Shown here: positions 36,729 through 46,033 of the stretch, piece after piece
Position numbering within the stretch: position 1 is the stretch's first letter
How the letters are laid out: every line of letters starts with the position of its first letter
From: Pseudomonas sp. MRSN 12121
GTDB lineage: Bacteria; Pseudomonadota; Gammaproteobacteria; Pseudomonadales; Pseudomonadaceae
Reading direction: 5' to 3'
NCBI RefSeq assembly: GCF_000931465.1
Contig: NZ_CP010892.1
Coordinates: 2,813,388 to 2,877,387, forward strand
DNA length: 64,000 nucleotides
Program-made: the position numbers and the translations under genes
Notes under the pieces: model-generated
Told to the model about the DNA's origin: nothing
Database searches by the model: none
What the model saw: only the letters and a program-made list of their open reading frames with translations

Positions 36729-39700
36729 TCGCCGCCGTGATTCGCTGGTCGGTGGCCAACCGCCTGCTGGTGGTGCTGGCGACCCTGTTCTTCAGCGCCT
36801 GGGGCATCTGGGCGGTGCGGCACACGCCGGTCGACGCATTGCCGGACCTGTCGGATACCCAGGTCATCATCCGCACGCCCTATGCGGGGCAGGCGCCGCA
36901 GATCGTCGAGAACCAGGTCACCTATCCCCTGGCGACCACCATGCTCTCGGTGCCAGGGGCCAAGACCGTGCGCGGTTATTCGTTCTTCGGCGACAGCTTC
37001 GTCTACGTGCTGTTCGAGGACGGCACCGACCTGTACTGGGCCCGTTCGCGGGTGCTGGAGTACCTGAGCCAGGTCCAGGGCCGCCTGCCGGCCAACGCAC
37101 GGCCGGCGCTGGGACCGGATGCCACGGGCGTCGGATGGATTTTCCAGTACGCCCTGGTGGACCGCAGCGGCCGGCATGACCTGGCGCAGTTGCGCGCGTT
37201 GCAGGACTGGTTCCTCAAGTTCGAGCTCAAGACCTTGCCCAACGTCGCGGAGGTGGCCACCGTCGGCGGCATGGTCAAGCAGTACCAGGTGCTGCTCGAT
37301 CCGCTGAAGCTGGCCAGCCTCGGCATTACCCAGGCCGAGGTGCGCGCGGCGATCGGCCAGGCCAACCAGGAAACCGGCGGCGCGGTACTGGAGCTGGCCG
37401 AGGCCGAGTTCATGGTGCGCGCCTCCGGCTACCTGCAGAGCCTCGACGATTTCCGGGCGATCCCGCTCAAGCTCGGGGCGGGCGGGGTGCCGGTGACCCT
37501 GGGTGACGTGGCCACGGTGCAGGTCGGGCCGGAAATGCGCCGGGGCATCGGCGAACTGGACGGCGAGGGCGAGGCGGTGGGCGGCGTGGTGATCCTGCGC
37601 AGCGGCCAGAACGCCCGCGACACCATCGCCGCGGTCAAGGCCCGGCTCGCGGAGCTCAAGGGCAGCCTGCCGCCGGGGGTGGAGATCGTCACCACCTACG
37701 ACCGCAGCACCCTGATCGACCGCGCGGTGAACAACCTCGGGCACAAGCTGCTGGAAGAATTCATCGTCGTCGCGCTGGTCTGCGGGATCTTCCTCTGGCA
37801 CCTGCGCTCCTCCCTGGTGGCGATCATCTCGTTACCGGTCGGCGTGCTGCTGGCCTTTATCCTGATGCGGCAGCAGGGGCTCAACGCCAACATCATGTCC
37901 CTGGGCGGGATCGCCATCGCGATCGGGGCCATGGTCGATGCCGCGGTGGTGATGATCGAGAACGCCCACAAGAAGCTCGAGGCCTGGCACCACGCCCATC
38001 CCGGGGAACAGCTGCGCGGCGAACCGCGCTGGCGGCTGATGACCGAGGCGGCGACCGAGGTCGGGCCGGCGCTGTTCTTCTGCCTGCTGATCATCACCCT
38101 GTCGTTCATCCCGGTGTTCACCCTGCAGGCCCAGGAGGGCCGGCTGTTTGGCCCCCTGGCGTTCACCAAGACCTACGCCATGGCCGCGGCGGCGGGATTG
38201 TCGGTGACCCTGGTGCCGGTGTTGATGGGCTACTGGATCCGCGGGCGGATTCCCGGCGAGCGGCAAAACCCGCTGAACCGCTGGTTGATCCGCTGCTACG
38301 AGCCGGCCCTGGACGCGGTGCTGCGCCGGCCCCGGAGCACCCTGCTGGTGGCCGTGCTGGTGTTGCTCAGCGCGGCGTGGCCGCTGTCGCGCCTGGGCGG
38401 CGAGTTCCTGCCGCCGCTGGACGAAGGTGACCTGTTGTATATGCCCACGGCGCTGCCGGGCCTGTCGGCGCAGAAGGCCGCGCAACTGCTGCAACAGACC
38501 GACCGGCTGATCAAGAGCGTGCCCGAGGTCGAGCGGGTCTACGGCAAGGCCGGGCGCGCCGAAACGGCCACCGACCCGGCGCCGCTGGAGATGTTCGAAA
38601 CCACGGTGCAGTTCAGGCCCCGGGAGCAGTGGCGCCCCGGCATGACCGCGGAACGGCTGGTGCAGGAGCTGGACCGGGTGGTGCAGGTGCCGGGGTTGAC
38701 CAACCTCTGGATTCCCCCGATCCGCAACCGGGTCGACATGCTCGCCACCGGCATCAAGAGCCCGATCGGGGTCAAGGTGGCTGGCGCCAACCTGCGGGAC
38801 ATCGACACCGCGACCCAAGCCATCGAACGGGTGGCCAGGACGGTGCCCGGGGTCGGTTCGGCGCTGGCCGAGCGCCTGGGCGGCGGCCGTTACATCGACC
38901 TGGACATCGACCGCGCCGCTGCCGCGCGCTACGGCCTGAACATCGCCGACGTGCAGTCGATCGTCGCCGGCGCCATCGGTGGCGAGAACATCGGCGAGAC
39001 CGTCGAGGGCCTGGCGCGCTTCCCGATCAACCTGCGTTACCCGCGGGAGTGGCGGGACTCGCTGGATGCCCTGCGACAGTTGCCGATCTACACCCCGCTG
39101 GGCGGCCAGGTGACCCTGGGCAGTGTGGCGCGGGTCGCGGTCAGCGAGGGCCCGCCAATGCTCAAGAGCGAAAATGCCCGGCCCTCGGGCTGGGTGTACG
39201 TCGATGTGCGGGGACGGGATATCGCCGCGGTGGTGGCCGATCTGCGCCGCGCGGTGAGCGAGCAGGTGCGGTTGCAGCCCGGCATGAGCCTGAGCTATTC
39301 CGGGCAGTTCGAGTTTCTCGAACGAGCCAATGCCCGGCTCGCGTGGCTGGTGCCGGCGACCTTGCTGATCATCCTGGTGCTGCTGTACCTGACCTTCTCC
39401 CGCTTCGACGAGGCCTTGCTGATCATGGCGACGCTGCCGTTCGCCCTGACGGGCGGGGTGTGGTTCCTCTACGGGCTGGGGTTCAACCTGTCGGTGGCCA
39501 CCGGCGTGGGGTTCATTGCCCTGGCGGGGGTGGCCGCCGAGTTCGGCGTGATCATGCTGCTGTACCTGAAAAATGCCTGGGCCGAGCGCCAGGCGTGCGG
39601 CCCGGGCGACGAGCCCGGGCTGCTGGCGGCGATCCGCGAGGGCGCGGTGCAGCGCGTGCGGCCCAAGGCCATGACGGTGGCGGTGATCGTCGCCGGCCTG

Positions 39701-39880
39701 CTGCCGATCCTGCTGGACGGCGGCACCGGCAGCGAAGTGATGAGCCGCATCGCCGCGCCCATGGTCGGCGGCATGCTCACCGCGCCGTTGTTGTCGCTGT
39801 TCGTGATTCCGGCGGCCTATCGCCTGATGCGCCGCCGGCACCTGGCCGCTGCCTGCACCCCGCCAGGAACAGAACCATGA
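36725..39880 (+). CDS. cusA: CusA-type Cu(I)/Ag(I) RND efflux pump
   Basis: A 1051-aa heavy-metal RND permease with twelve membrane helices in the usual 1+5 and 1+5 pattern and two large periplasmic loops. The three methionines that bind Cu(I)/Ag(I) in E. coli CusA are present at the same positions: Met573 in [12 protein letters not shown], Met623 in LEMFETTV and Met672 in [10 protein letters not shown]. Helix 4 has [21 protein letters not shown] with the proton-relay acidic residue. This sets it apart from CzcA-type Zn/Co pumps. It overlaps cusB by four bases. A seven-codon open frame after its stop (39877-39900) is probably meaningless. Confidence 0.93.
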   Translation: MIAAVIRWSVANRLLVVLATLFFSAWGIWAVRHTPVDALPDLSDTQVIIRTPYAGQAPQIVENQVTYPLATTMLSVPGAKTVRGYSFFGDSFVYVLFEDGTDLYWARSRVLEYLSQVQGRLPANARPALGPDATGVGWIFQYALVDRSGRHDLAQLRALQDWFLKFELKTLPNVAEVATVGGMVKQYQVLLDPLKLASLGITQAEVRAAIGQANQETGGAVLELAEAEFMVRASGYLQSLDDFRAIPLKLGAGGVPVTLGDVATVQVGPEMRRGIGELDGEGEAVGGVVILRSGQNARDTIAAVKARLAELKGSLPPGVEIVTTYDRSTLIDRAVNNLGHKLLEEFIVVALVCGIFLWHLRSSLVAIISLPVGVLLAFILMRQQGLNANIMSLGGIAIAIGAMVDAAVVMIENAHKKLEAWHHAHPGEQLRGEPRWRLMTEAATEVGPALFFCLLIITLSFIPVFTLQAQEGRLFGPLAFTKTYAMAAAAGLSVTLVPVLMGYWIRGRIPGERQNPLNRWLIRCYEPALDAVLRRPRSTLLVAVLVLLSAAWPLSRLGGEFLPPLDEGDLLYMPTALPGLSAQKAAQLLQQTDRLIKSVPEVERVYGKAGRAETATDPAPLEMFETTVQFRPREQWRPGMTAERLVQELDRVVQVPGLTNLWIPPIRNRVDMLATGIKSPIGVKVAGANLRDIDTATQAIERVARTVPGVGSALAERLGGGRYIDLDIDRAAAARYGLNIADVQSIVAGAIGGENIGETVEGLARFPINLRYPREWRDSLDALRQLPIYTPLGGQVTLGSVARVAVSEGPPMLKSENARPSGWVYVDVRGRDIAAVVADLRRAVSEQVRLQPGMSLSYSGQFEFLERANARLAWLVPATLLIILVLLYLTFSRFDEALLIMATLPFALTGGVWFLYGLGFNLSVATGVGFIALAGVAAEFGVIMLLYLKNAWAERQACGPGDEPGLLAAIREGAVQRVRPKAMTVAVIVAGLLPILLDGGTGSEVMSRIAAPMVGGMLTAPLLSLFVIPAAYRLMRRRHLAAACTPPGTEP

Positions 39881-39910
39881 CTGCGATTCGTCGCGGGTGA
39901 CGTTCGGCTT

Positions 39911-39938
39911 GCGCCTGGATGCCACGCTATCCAGGCGC
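39911..39938. terminator. Hairpin between convergent cusA and desaturase-like genes
   Basis: GCGCCTGGAT and ATCCAGGCGC form a perfect 10-bp stem with an eight-base loop. There is no T-run on either side, so it may work with Rho or only stabilise the transcript ends. Confidence 0.5.
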
Positions 39939-39961
39939 GCACCGGTCGTTCTGGCGAGCGT

Positions 39962-40990
39962 CTAGGCCCGGGGCGGCTGCGGGTAGCCGGGCAGGCGTTT
40001 GCCGCGGGCGAGCCGGCGCCAGGTGTCGACGAAGGGCGTGACGATCAGGCTGTAGATCGTCAGGTAGCGCGGATGGTCCTGCTCGCCGGTGCCGAAGCGC
40101 AGGGGTTCCGGGGTCGCGCTGGTGACGTAGAGGGTGCCGAACAGCCAGTCCCAGAGCGACAGGTTGATGGCGAAGTTCTTGTTGAAGTGGCGGGGCGCGT
40201 CGCTGTGATGGATCTGGTGCTGGGCCGGGCTGTTCAGCACGTGTTCCAGCCGCGGCCCGAACGACAGCCAGACGTGGCTGTGGCGCAGGTTGGCCGCCAG
40301 GCCGTTGAAGATGAACACCAGGTAGGTCACGCCGAACAGCGTATAGCGCCCGACCTCGCCGCCGCAGGCGTACCAGAACGCGCCGGCATACAGGCCCAGG
40401 GCCGCGGTGACCGCCAGCTTCTCGACGATCTTTTCCACGAAGTGCACGCGGCTCGCGGTCGCCGGGACCAGCACCGGCGCGGAGTGGTGGACCTTGTGGA
40501 ACGCCCACAGCCAGCGGCTGTGAAAGGCCCGGTGCAGCCAGTAATGGATGAAGTCCTTGAGCAGGAACACCCCCAGCCCGTAGAGCAGGGCCAGGGCGAG
40601 GTTCTCGCCGAGGCGCGGGCGGGCGCCCCAGAGGTTGTCGAAGAAGGCCAGGTAATCGCCGGAGCGCAGGATATGGGGATCGACCAGCTGGACGATGGGC
40701 AGCACCAGGGCGACCTTGAGCAGGGCGCGCACAAAGTAGTAGCGGTAATCGAGCAGCGCCGAGCGGTGCAAATGCACCCGGCGCCCGCCGATGAACTGGC
40801 CGAAGCTGCGGGCGTCGGTCAGGCCACGCCGCCGGCGCCAGCGGAACAGGCCGTAGGCGACGCCATAGGAAATCAGCAGGAAGGCGAGCCCGAGACGGCC
40901 ATTGAGGTTGAACAGGCCGACAAACTGCCGGCTCAGCGGCTCGATCAGCCACTGCTCCAGGTGCGGGTAGACAAACGCGAAAGCATCCAC
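39962..40990 (-). CDS. Sterol desaturase / fatty acid hydroxylase family membrane protein
   Basis: A 342-aa membrane enzyme of the di-iron fatty acid hydroxylase superfamily. The eight-histidine signature is seen as DFIHYWLHRAFH, WAFHKVHHSA and HQIHHSDAPRHFN, between four or more hydrophobic segments. The frame starts with GTG at 40990, with GAGG a little upstream. Members hydroxylate or desaturate lipid substrates with O2; the substrate here is not known. The gene converges with cusA and has no operon partner on its strand. Confidence 0.85.
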   Translation of the reverse strand: MDAFAFVYPHLEQWLIEPLSRQFVGLFNLNGRLGLAFLLISYGVAYGLFRWRRRRGLTDARSFGQFIGGRRVHLHRSALLDYRYYFVRALLKVALVLPIVQLVDPHILRSGDYLAFFDNLWGARPRLGENLALALLYGLGVFLLKDFIHYWLHRAFHSRWLWAFHKVHHSAPVLVPATASRVHFVEKIVEKLAVTAALGLYAGAFWYACGGEVGRYTLFGVTYLVFIFNGLAANLRHSHVWLSFGPRLEHVLNSPAQHQIHHSDAPRHFNKNFAINLSLWDWLFGTLYVTSATPEPLRFGTGEQDHPRYLTIYSLIVTPFVDTWRRLARGKRLPGYPQPPRA

Positions 40991-41143
40991 GGCACGTTCG
41001 CCTCGGCCAAAGGGGGAAGGCGCGCATTGTAAATCAGAACTGTTTCGCCTGAGCAGCTTTGTGTGGGCGGCGCAGGTGCCGGCGATTCACAGCACCGCGT
41101 GCGGTTCGTTCCTATCTGCACCATCCAGCAGAAGGACTGCACC

Positions 41144-41596
41144 ATGAACAACACCGACCTCAGCCGCATCATCTTGAGCGACCACTCGCGCATCGCCGCC
41201 GCCATCAGCACGGGCGCGGCCTGGGAAGTCTGGTTCCAGGTCGAATTCCTCATACTGTTGCGGGCCGCTCACCTGGGGGTCGCCCGCGAGGTGGCTTACC
41301 CTCCGCCGAACCAGGGCCTGCACCTGGATGTGCTGGCCGGCCAGGGCGTCAAGCAGTACGCCATCGAGCTCAAGGTCGAGAGCGCGACCAACGCCGGCAA
41401 CCGACTGCTGGCCGAAACCCGCAAGGACATCGAGAAGATCGCCAAATTCACCGAGCCGGTCGAGGCTCGCTGGGTGGTTTCCCTGGCCTACAGCGACGAG
41501 GCCAAGCGCACGCTGCGCGGCTTCACAGTCGAGAACGGCGGCCATGCGATCTACCACGAGGAAGGCGGGATCGGCTGCATGATTTTCTCGGTCTGA
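41144..41596 (+). CDS. Hypothetical 150-aa protein with PD-(D/E)XK nuclease-like signature
   Basis: A small soluble protein starting MNNTDLSRIILSDHSRIAAA. It carries an acidic helix (AWEVWFQVEFLI, Glu28 and Glu34), then LHLDVLAG with Asp62 and YAIELKVES with Glu75 and Lys77. The spacing E...D...ExK matches the core of PD-(D/E)XK nucleases. The second half is a helix (RKDIEKIAKF) and strands. AAGGACTG precedes the ATG. No methylase or toxin partner is adjacent. I recognise no named family; the nuclease reading is an inference from four residues. Confidence 0.6.
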   Translation: MNNTDLSRIILSDHSRIAAAISTGAAWEVWFQVEFLILLRAAHLGVAREVAYPPPNQGLHLDVLAGQGVKQYAIELKVESATNAGNRLLAETRKDIEKIAKFTEPVEARWVVSLAYSDEAKRTLRGFTVENGGHAIYHEEGGIGCMIFSV

Positions 41597-41639
41597 TCCG
41601 CACGGGCGCCAGACGGCCCGGCGCCGCCTGGCGCCTGCC

Positions 41640-43385
41640 CTAGTGCGCGAACAGACGCCGGTCGTTGGCTTTCTGCGAGCCGGCGACGTAGTAATCCTCG
41701 AACCAGGCGGGCCGGCCCGAGATCGCCGTGGGTTTTCTCAGCAGCAAGGGCGGGGCCTGGTGGTTGCCGCTGGTGCTGAAGGCCTGTTGCATGGCGCTGC
41801 GAAAGTGCAGGTGGTCGAAGATCAGCAAGGCCTGGATGGCGTAGACCACGGCGATCTTCTGGTCCTCGATCAGGATCAGGTGATCGCCGTTCTTTTCCTC
41901 CCCCGAGACCGACAGGTTCGAGGAGCCGGTGAAGACCTTGGCGCTGGGCAGGTTGAAGTCGACGACCACGAACTTGTTGTGCACCGAAATGCCGCTGCCG
42001 CCCGACCATTCGCTGCGAAACGGCTCCGGCGCGTATTTGGCCAGGTAGGCGAAGTCGACCTCGGCCGAGGTGCCGTCCGGCTTGATCACCGCCATGCCCG
42101 ACGCCTTGTCGGAAACCCCGTAGTTGAACAGCGGGCGCTGGTAGAGCTGGCTGATGGCGCGGTACAGCGGGCCGCTGGTGATCTGGTTGAGGAAGGCGAT
42201 ATTGAACAGCACCGCATCGCTGGCCTGGTCGATGGCGTCGCCCAGCGGGTCGAGCGACAGATCGCTGCTGGCGTGCGGCGAAAAGCAGAAGTGCAGGCGC
42301 GGGCCGGCTGTCGTTCCCGCGATCGTGGTGTCGATCACGTGCCATTGTTGCGCCAGGGCGTTGGCCTTGAAGTGCTCGGGGTCGTCGAAGGCGGCGTCGA
42401 ACACCTGGCCGAACAACTGCGCGACGTCCGGCTGCTGGAACAGCAGCGCATTGTTGTTCTGCACATAACAGCCGCGGAAGCTGAAGTTGGTGGAGCCGCA
42501 CAGCACCTGCCAGGGCTGGCCGTTGCGGCGGGCGATCAGCACCTTGTGATGTTGCAGGCCGTTGAAGTGGGTGCGCTTGACCCGGCCCGCGCCGGCGGAG
42601 GCCGTCAGGCGCTGGGCGGCGCGGGTCTCGCAGCTGTCCGCGGCACCATGGTCGCCGGCGTCGTCGATGATGATGCGCAGGCGTTCGCCCAGGGCTTCCA
42701 TCCTGGCCAGGATGTCCGGTTCGTTGAAGTCATAGGCGAACACATCCAGGGTGGCGTCCGGCTGCTGCAGTACGTCGTCCAGAACCTTGAAGATCATCGC
42801 CACGGCCTCGAAGCCCAGCCACTGGTACATGGCCGTCTCGGTCTTCGGGTGGTCGAGCCCGTCCTTGCCCTTCGACGGAATCAGGCGCTTGCCATAGGCA
42901 CTCACATCGACCCCCGCGGGCACCCGGTCGACGAAGGCCTGGGACGAGGTGAACCCGCGGGTGAAACCAACGTCGAGGATGCCTTCGTAGCTGGTGGGGT
43001 CGAGGTCGATCGGCAGCTCGATGGTGGTGCCGGCCACCAGTTGGCCGTCGCTGGGCATGTGCATCATCCGCCCGCGGTAGACGAAGGTGCCTTGCGTGAC
43101 CTCACGGGGCACGTGGACCCAGCGGAACTTCTGGAAGGGCGCTTGCAGCGAGGAAAACTTGCGCGTGCCATCGACGGCGTCGGGCGCGGGCTTGTCGTAG
43201 GCAAAGGCGATGCGGTTGAGCAGGGGCTTGAAGTCGGTGCTGCCGGGAAACCGGCATTCGATGGCGAACCCCACCAGGTCGGGGGGAGGGTTGTCGACAT
43301 CGAAACCGATCAGGCACATGCGTTCGCCGCGCCACAGCTTCATGGTGAAACCGTCGAGCGTCTGGGTGTTGTAGAAATCGGCCAT
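41640..43385 (-). CDS. Phospholipase D-like domain protein
   Basis: A 581-aa protein. Residues 1 to about 185 are an unfamiliar beta-rich region without a signal peptide. The rest has two PLD half-motifs: HHKVLIARR with GSTNFSFRG (about 279-304) and HNKFVVVDF with GSSNLSVSG (about 469-495). The second has the full HxKxxxxD, whereas the first has Arg instead of Asp. PLD-superfamily enzymes cleave phosphodiesters in lipids or nucleic acids. ATG 43385 is chosen at the start of the conserved N-terminus. The absence of a signal and the unusual N-terminal domain are compatible with a cytosolic enzyme or with a contact-dependent effector, but no delivery gene is adjacent. Confidence 0.78.
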   Translation of the reverse strand: MADFYNTQTLDGFTMKLWRGERMCLIGFDVDNPPPDLVGFAIECRFPGSTDFKPLLNRIAFAYDKPAPDAVDGTRKFSSLQAPFQKFRWVHVPREVTQGTFVYRGRMMHMPSDGQLVAGTTIELPIDLDPTSYEGILDVGFTRGFTSSQAFVDRVPAGVDVSAYGKRLIPSKGKDGLDHPKTETAMYQWLGFEAVAMIFKVLDDVLQQPDATLDVFAYDFNEPDILARMEALGERLRIIIDDAGDHGAADSCETRAAQRLTASAGAGRVKRTHFNGLQHHKVLIARRNGQPWQVLCGSTNFSFRGCYVQNNNALLFQQPDVAQLFGQVFDAAFDDPEHFKANALAQQWHVIDTTIAGTTAGPRLHFCFSPHASSDLSLDPLGDAIDQASDAVLFNIAFLNQITSGPLYRAISQLYQRPLFNYGVSDKASGMAVIKPDGTSAEVDFAYLAKYAPEPFRSEWSGGSGISVHNKFVVVDFNLPSAKVFTGSSNLSVSGEEKNGDHLILIEDQKIAVVYAIQALLIFDHLHFRSAMQQAFSTSGNHQAPPLLLRKPTAISGRPAWFEDYYVAGSQKANDRRLFAH

Positions 43386-43566
43386 GGGGGCGCTCCTTGC
43401 GCGGGGGGACGAGTCAAGCCGGGGCTGGGTGTGTACAGCGTAGAACAGCGCGGCGGGCGGTGGCGGTTTTAGCACAGGCCGGGTCGCGGGGGCGGGTTGT
43501 GTTGCGCCCCGATGCTCTTATATGTTGCAAGCCCGACCCGTTCGACTCCTTGCAGAGAGACCCTCG

Positions 43567-44187
43567 ATGAACCTCGCCACCCTGCTGTTGTTTCTTCCGG
43601 CCTGCTTCGCCCTGAACATGGCGCCCGGGCCCAACAACCTGTTGTCGGTGCGGAACGCGACGGCCTACGGTTTCCGCACCTCCTGCCTGGCGGGCACCGG
43701 GCGACTGGCCGCGTTCGCCTTGATGATCGCCCTGGCCTCGGCCGGGCTGGCGGTGGTGCTGCAAGCCTCGGAACTGCTGTTCTACGGGATCAAGATCCTG
43801 GGCGCGGCGTACCTGCTGTACCTGGCGTATCAGCTCTGGAGCGCCGACACCCAGGCCGCAGCCGAGAAAAACACCGCGCCCCTGGGGCTGGCCGCGCTGG
43901 CCCGGCAGGAGTTCCTGGTGGCCATCGGCAACCCCAAGGCGATCCTGATCTTCACCGCCTTCCTGCCGCAATTCGTCGACCCCACGGCTCCGGTCCCTGG
44001 CCAGTTCCTGGTGCTGGGCGCCTTGTTCCTGCTGCTGGAATGGATCGCCATCAGCGCCTACGCCTACATGGGCCTGCACATGCGCCGCTGGTTCGCCGAG
44101 CCGCGCGGCAAGAGGATCTTCAACCGTTGCTGCGCGGCGTTGCTGTCGGCGGCGGCTTCGGTGTTGTTGCTGGCGCGGCGGGCCTGA
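43567..44187 (+). CDS. LysE-family amino acid exporter
   Basis: A 206-aa membrane protein with about six hydrophobic segments. The family signature is ALNMAPGPNNLLSVRNAT near residue 17, followed by TGRLAAFALM, and the central FLVAIGNPKAILIFTAFLPQFVDP. It belongs to the RhtB/LysE group that exports amino acids or their analogues. GAGAGACC precedes the ATG. It stands alone and converges with arsH; no role in arsenic handling is implied by the sequence. Confidence 0.88.
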   Translation: MNLATLLLFLPACFALNMAPGPNNLLSVRNATAYGFRTSCLAGTGRLAAFALMIALASAGLAVVLQASELLFYGIKILGAAYLLYLAYQLWSADTQAAAEKNTAPLGLAALARQEFLVAIGNPKAILIFTAFLPQFVDPTAPVPGQFLVLGALFLLLEWIAISAYAYMGLHMRRWFAEPRGKRIFNRCCAALLSAAASVLLLARRA

Positions 44188-44219
44188 TCCGGTGACCGAC
44201 AACGCAGCGCGGGGCTGCC

Positions 44220-44921
44220 TCAGATCGAGCGCTGGTTGACGCGGGCACTGAGCTGTTCGGCGGTTTCCTTGCGCTCGGAGTAGCGATCGACCAGAACCGC
44301 CTGGTGATCGCGCAGCAGCAAGGTGAATTTCACCAGTTCCTCCATCACATCGACGACACGGTCATAAAAGGCCGAGGGTTTCATCCGGCCTGCATCGTCG
44401 AACTCCAGGTAGGCCTTGGGCACCGAGGATTGGTTGGGGATGGTGAACATGCGCATCCAGCGGCCAAGCACGCGCAGCTGGTTGACCACATTGAAGGATT
44501 GCGAGCCGCCGCACACTTGCATGACTGCGAGGGTCTTGCCCTGGGTGGGGCGAACGGCGCCAAGCGCCAGGGGGATCCAGTCGATCTGGGCCTTGAAGAC
44601 CGCCGACATGGCGCCATGGCGTTCCGGCGAGCACCAGACCTGGCCCTCTGACCATTGCATCAGCTCTCGCAGCTCCTGCACTTTCGGATGTTCCACCGGG
44701 GCATCGTCGGGCAGGGGCAGCCCTGAGGGATCGAAGACCCGGGTTTCGGCCCCGAAGTGTTCCAGCAGGCGGGCCGCTTCTTCCACCAGCAGGCGACTGA
44801 ACGAGCGTTCTCGGGTCGAGCCGTAGAGCAGCAGGATCCGCGGCTTGTGGTGACTGGAGCGGCCGGTGGCCGGGAGCTGCGGAAACAGCGAAAGGTCGAG
44901 GTTGGGCAGTTGTTCTGACAT
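44220..44921 (-). CDS. arsH: Arsenical resistance protein ArsH (NADPH-dependent FMN reductase)
   Basis: A 233-aa flavodoxin-like protein matching ArsH. The FMN-binding [16 protein letters not shown] motif lies near residue 34 and [23 protein letters not shown] in parts near 96-118. ArsH oxidises trivalent organoarsenicals to less toxic pentavalent forms using NADPH and O2. It is the last gene of the arsR-arsC-arsH run, 12 bases after arsC. Length is normal for the family. Confidence 0.93.
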   Translation of the reverse strand: MSEQLPNLDLSLFPQLPATGRSSHHKPRILLLYGSTRERSFSRLLVEEAARLLEHFGAETRVFDPSGLPLPDDAPVEHPKVQELRELMQWSEGQVWCSPERHGAMSAVFKAQIDWIPLALGAVRPTQGKTLAVMQVCGGSQSFNVVNQLRVLGRWMRMFTIPNQSSVPKAYLEFDDAGRMKPSAFYDRVVDVMEELVKFTLLLRDHQAVLVDRYSERKETAEQLSARVNQRSI

Positions 44922-44933
44922 AGGTTCTCCAGC

Positions 44934-45479
44934 TCAGAGAGCGCCGATACGGTCCAGCTCGCGCTTGAGTTCGTCGCGGCCGAGGGTGCCGAAGGGAAGG
45001 GCGAGGAAGGCGTTGCAGCGCCGCTCGATGCGCGCAAGGGTGGCGCGGAAGGCGGCGTCGATGGAGGCTTCGTCTCCCCGGACCTCGGAGGGATCCTCCA
45101 GGCCCCAGTGGGTTTTCAGGGCCGGTCCGAAGTAGACCGGGCAGGCTTCGCCGGCGGCCTTGTCGCAGACGGTGATGACGATATCGGGCGGATGGTCCGC
45201 GAAGCTGTCGTTGCCTTTGCTGTGCAATCCAGCGATGGAGATGCCGGCCTGCTGCAAGGTGGCGAGGCTGCGCGGCAAGACCTGCCCCTTGGGAAAACTG
45301 CCGGCGCTCACGGCTTCGAAACCGGGGGGCGCCAGGTGGTTGAACTGGGCTTCGCAAAGAATGCTGCGACAGCTGTTGGCCGTGCACATGAACAGGATTC
45401 GCAGGCGGGGCTGCTGGCGCATGGGCGCGGATGGCAAGGGTGCCGGCGCAGCGCCGGGGGTCGAGCTGTGGTCAGTCAT
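44934..45479 (-). CDS. arsC: Arsenate reductase, low-molecular-weight phosphatase type
   Basis: A 181-aa thioredoxin-coupled-type arsenate reductase fold. The P-loop CTANSCRS (CX5R) lies at about residues 32-39 and the catalytic acid region is ITVCDKAAGEACPVYFG, with the second cysteine typical of this class. An N-terminal extension of about 27 residues rich in Pro and Ala precedes the core. ATG 45479 gives that form; a shorter start at MRQQPRL is possible. It reduces arsenate to arsenite. In Pseudomonas it is normally preceded by a pump gene (arsB or acr3), which is missing here. Confidence 0.9.
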   Translation of the reverse strand: MTDHSSTPGAAPAPLPSAPMRQQPRLRILFMCTANSCRSILCEAQFNHLAPPGFEAVSAGSFPKGQVLPRSLATLQQAGISIAGLHSKGNDSFADHPPDIVITVCDKAAGEACPVYFGPALKTHWGLEDPSEVRGDEASIDAAFRATLARIERRCNAFLALPFGTLGRDELKRELDRIGAL

Positions 45480-45501
45480 GAATATCTCGCTGGGTCGGGG
45501 T

Positions 45502-45849
45502 TCAGCAGCAGGCCGTCTCGCGCACGGGGCGACTGCCCATGTTCCGCAGGCGGGCAGCGTTGTCTTCCAGCCAGTGGGCATTGGCTTCGAGGGTCACTTG
45601 CAGCACCTCATGCACCCAGGCCGGTAACTGCGGGTTGAGGCGGTAATAAATCCACTGCCCCTGTCGGCGATCCAACAACAGGCCGCTGCTGCGCAACTGC
45701 GCCAGATGGCGGCTGATCTTTGGCTGGCTGTCGCTCAGGGCGCACATCAGCTCGCAAACGCACAGTTCGCCTTGATGAGCGATCAGCAGCGTGGCGCGAG
45801 CGCGCGTCTCATCGGCCAGGCTCTTGAAAACCTCGGGAGGCGTGATCAT
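45502..45849 (-). CDS. arsR: ArsR arsenite-responsive repressor
   Basis: A 115-aa winged-helix repressor of the SmtB/ArsR family. The metal site ELCVCEL and the recognition helix SDSQPKISRHLAQLRSSGLL are both seen. The C-terminus ends with a Cys pair (ETACC). ATG 45849 is chosen; a TTG four codons upstream is possible. It likely represses its own operon through the inverted repeat at 45861-45898. Confidence 0.92.
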   Translation of the reverse strand: MITPPEVFKSLADETRARATLLIAHQGELCVCELMCALSDSQPKISRHLAQLRSSGLLLDRRQGQWIYYRLNPQLPAWVHEVLQVTLEANAHWLEDNAARLRNMGSRPVRETACC

Positions 45850-45860
45850 GGGGATGCTCA

Positions 45861-45898
45861 AATATATGGAAAACCGAATATACGGATATCCATATATT
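45861..45898. promoter_or_regulatory. Candidate ArsR operator
   Basis: AATATATGGA and TCCATATATT are perfect 10-bp inverted arms separated by 18 bases, directly upstream of arsR. The region is very AT-rich against its surroundings, as expected for the ars promoter. Confidence 0.65.
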
Positions 45899-46033
45899 CA
45901 AGGCAAGTCGTGCCGATGAAAAGAAAGGTGGCCTGTGATCCGTCAAGCGACGGGTGTCGCACAAGGGCATCGCCGGCGTGTCACCGAGACCGGCGGCCCC
46001 GCACGCCCGATTCATTGGGGCGAGGCCGCTCAT

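Noticed and set aside
39877..39900. A seven-codon frame overlapping the cusA stop
   Set aside because: Although placed as ATGA like the other overlaps of the operon, it is too short to be a gene and no longer remnant follows in other frames.
43567..44187. LysE-family exporter as the missing arsenite pump
   Set aside because: It is on the other strand, convergent with arsH, and has plain amino-acid exporter motifs.
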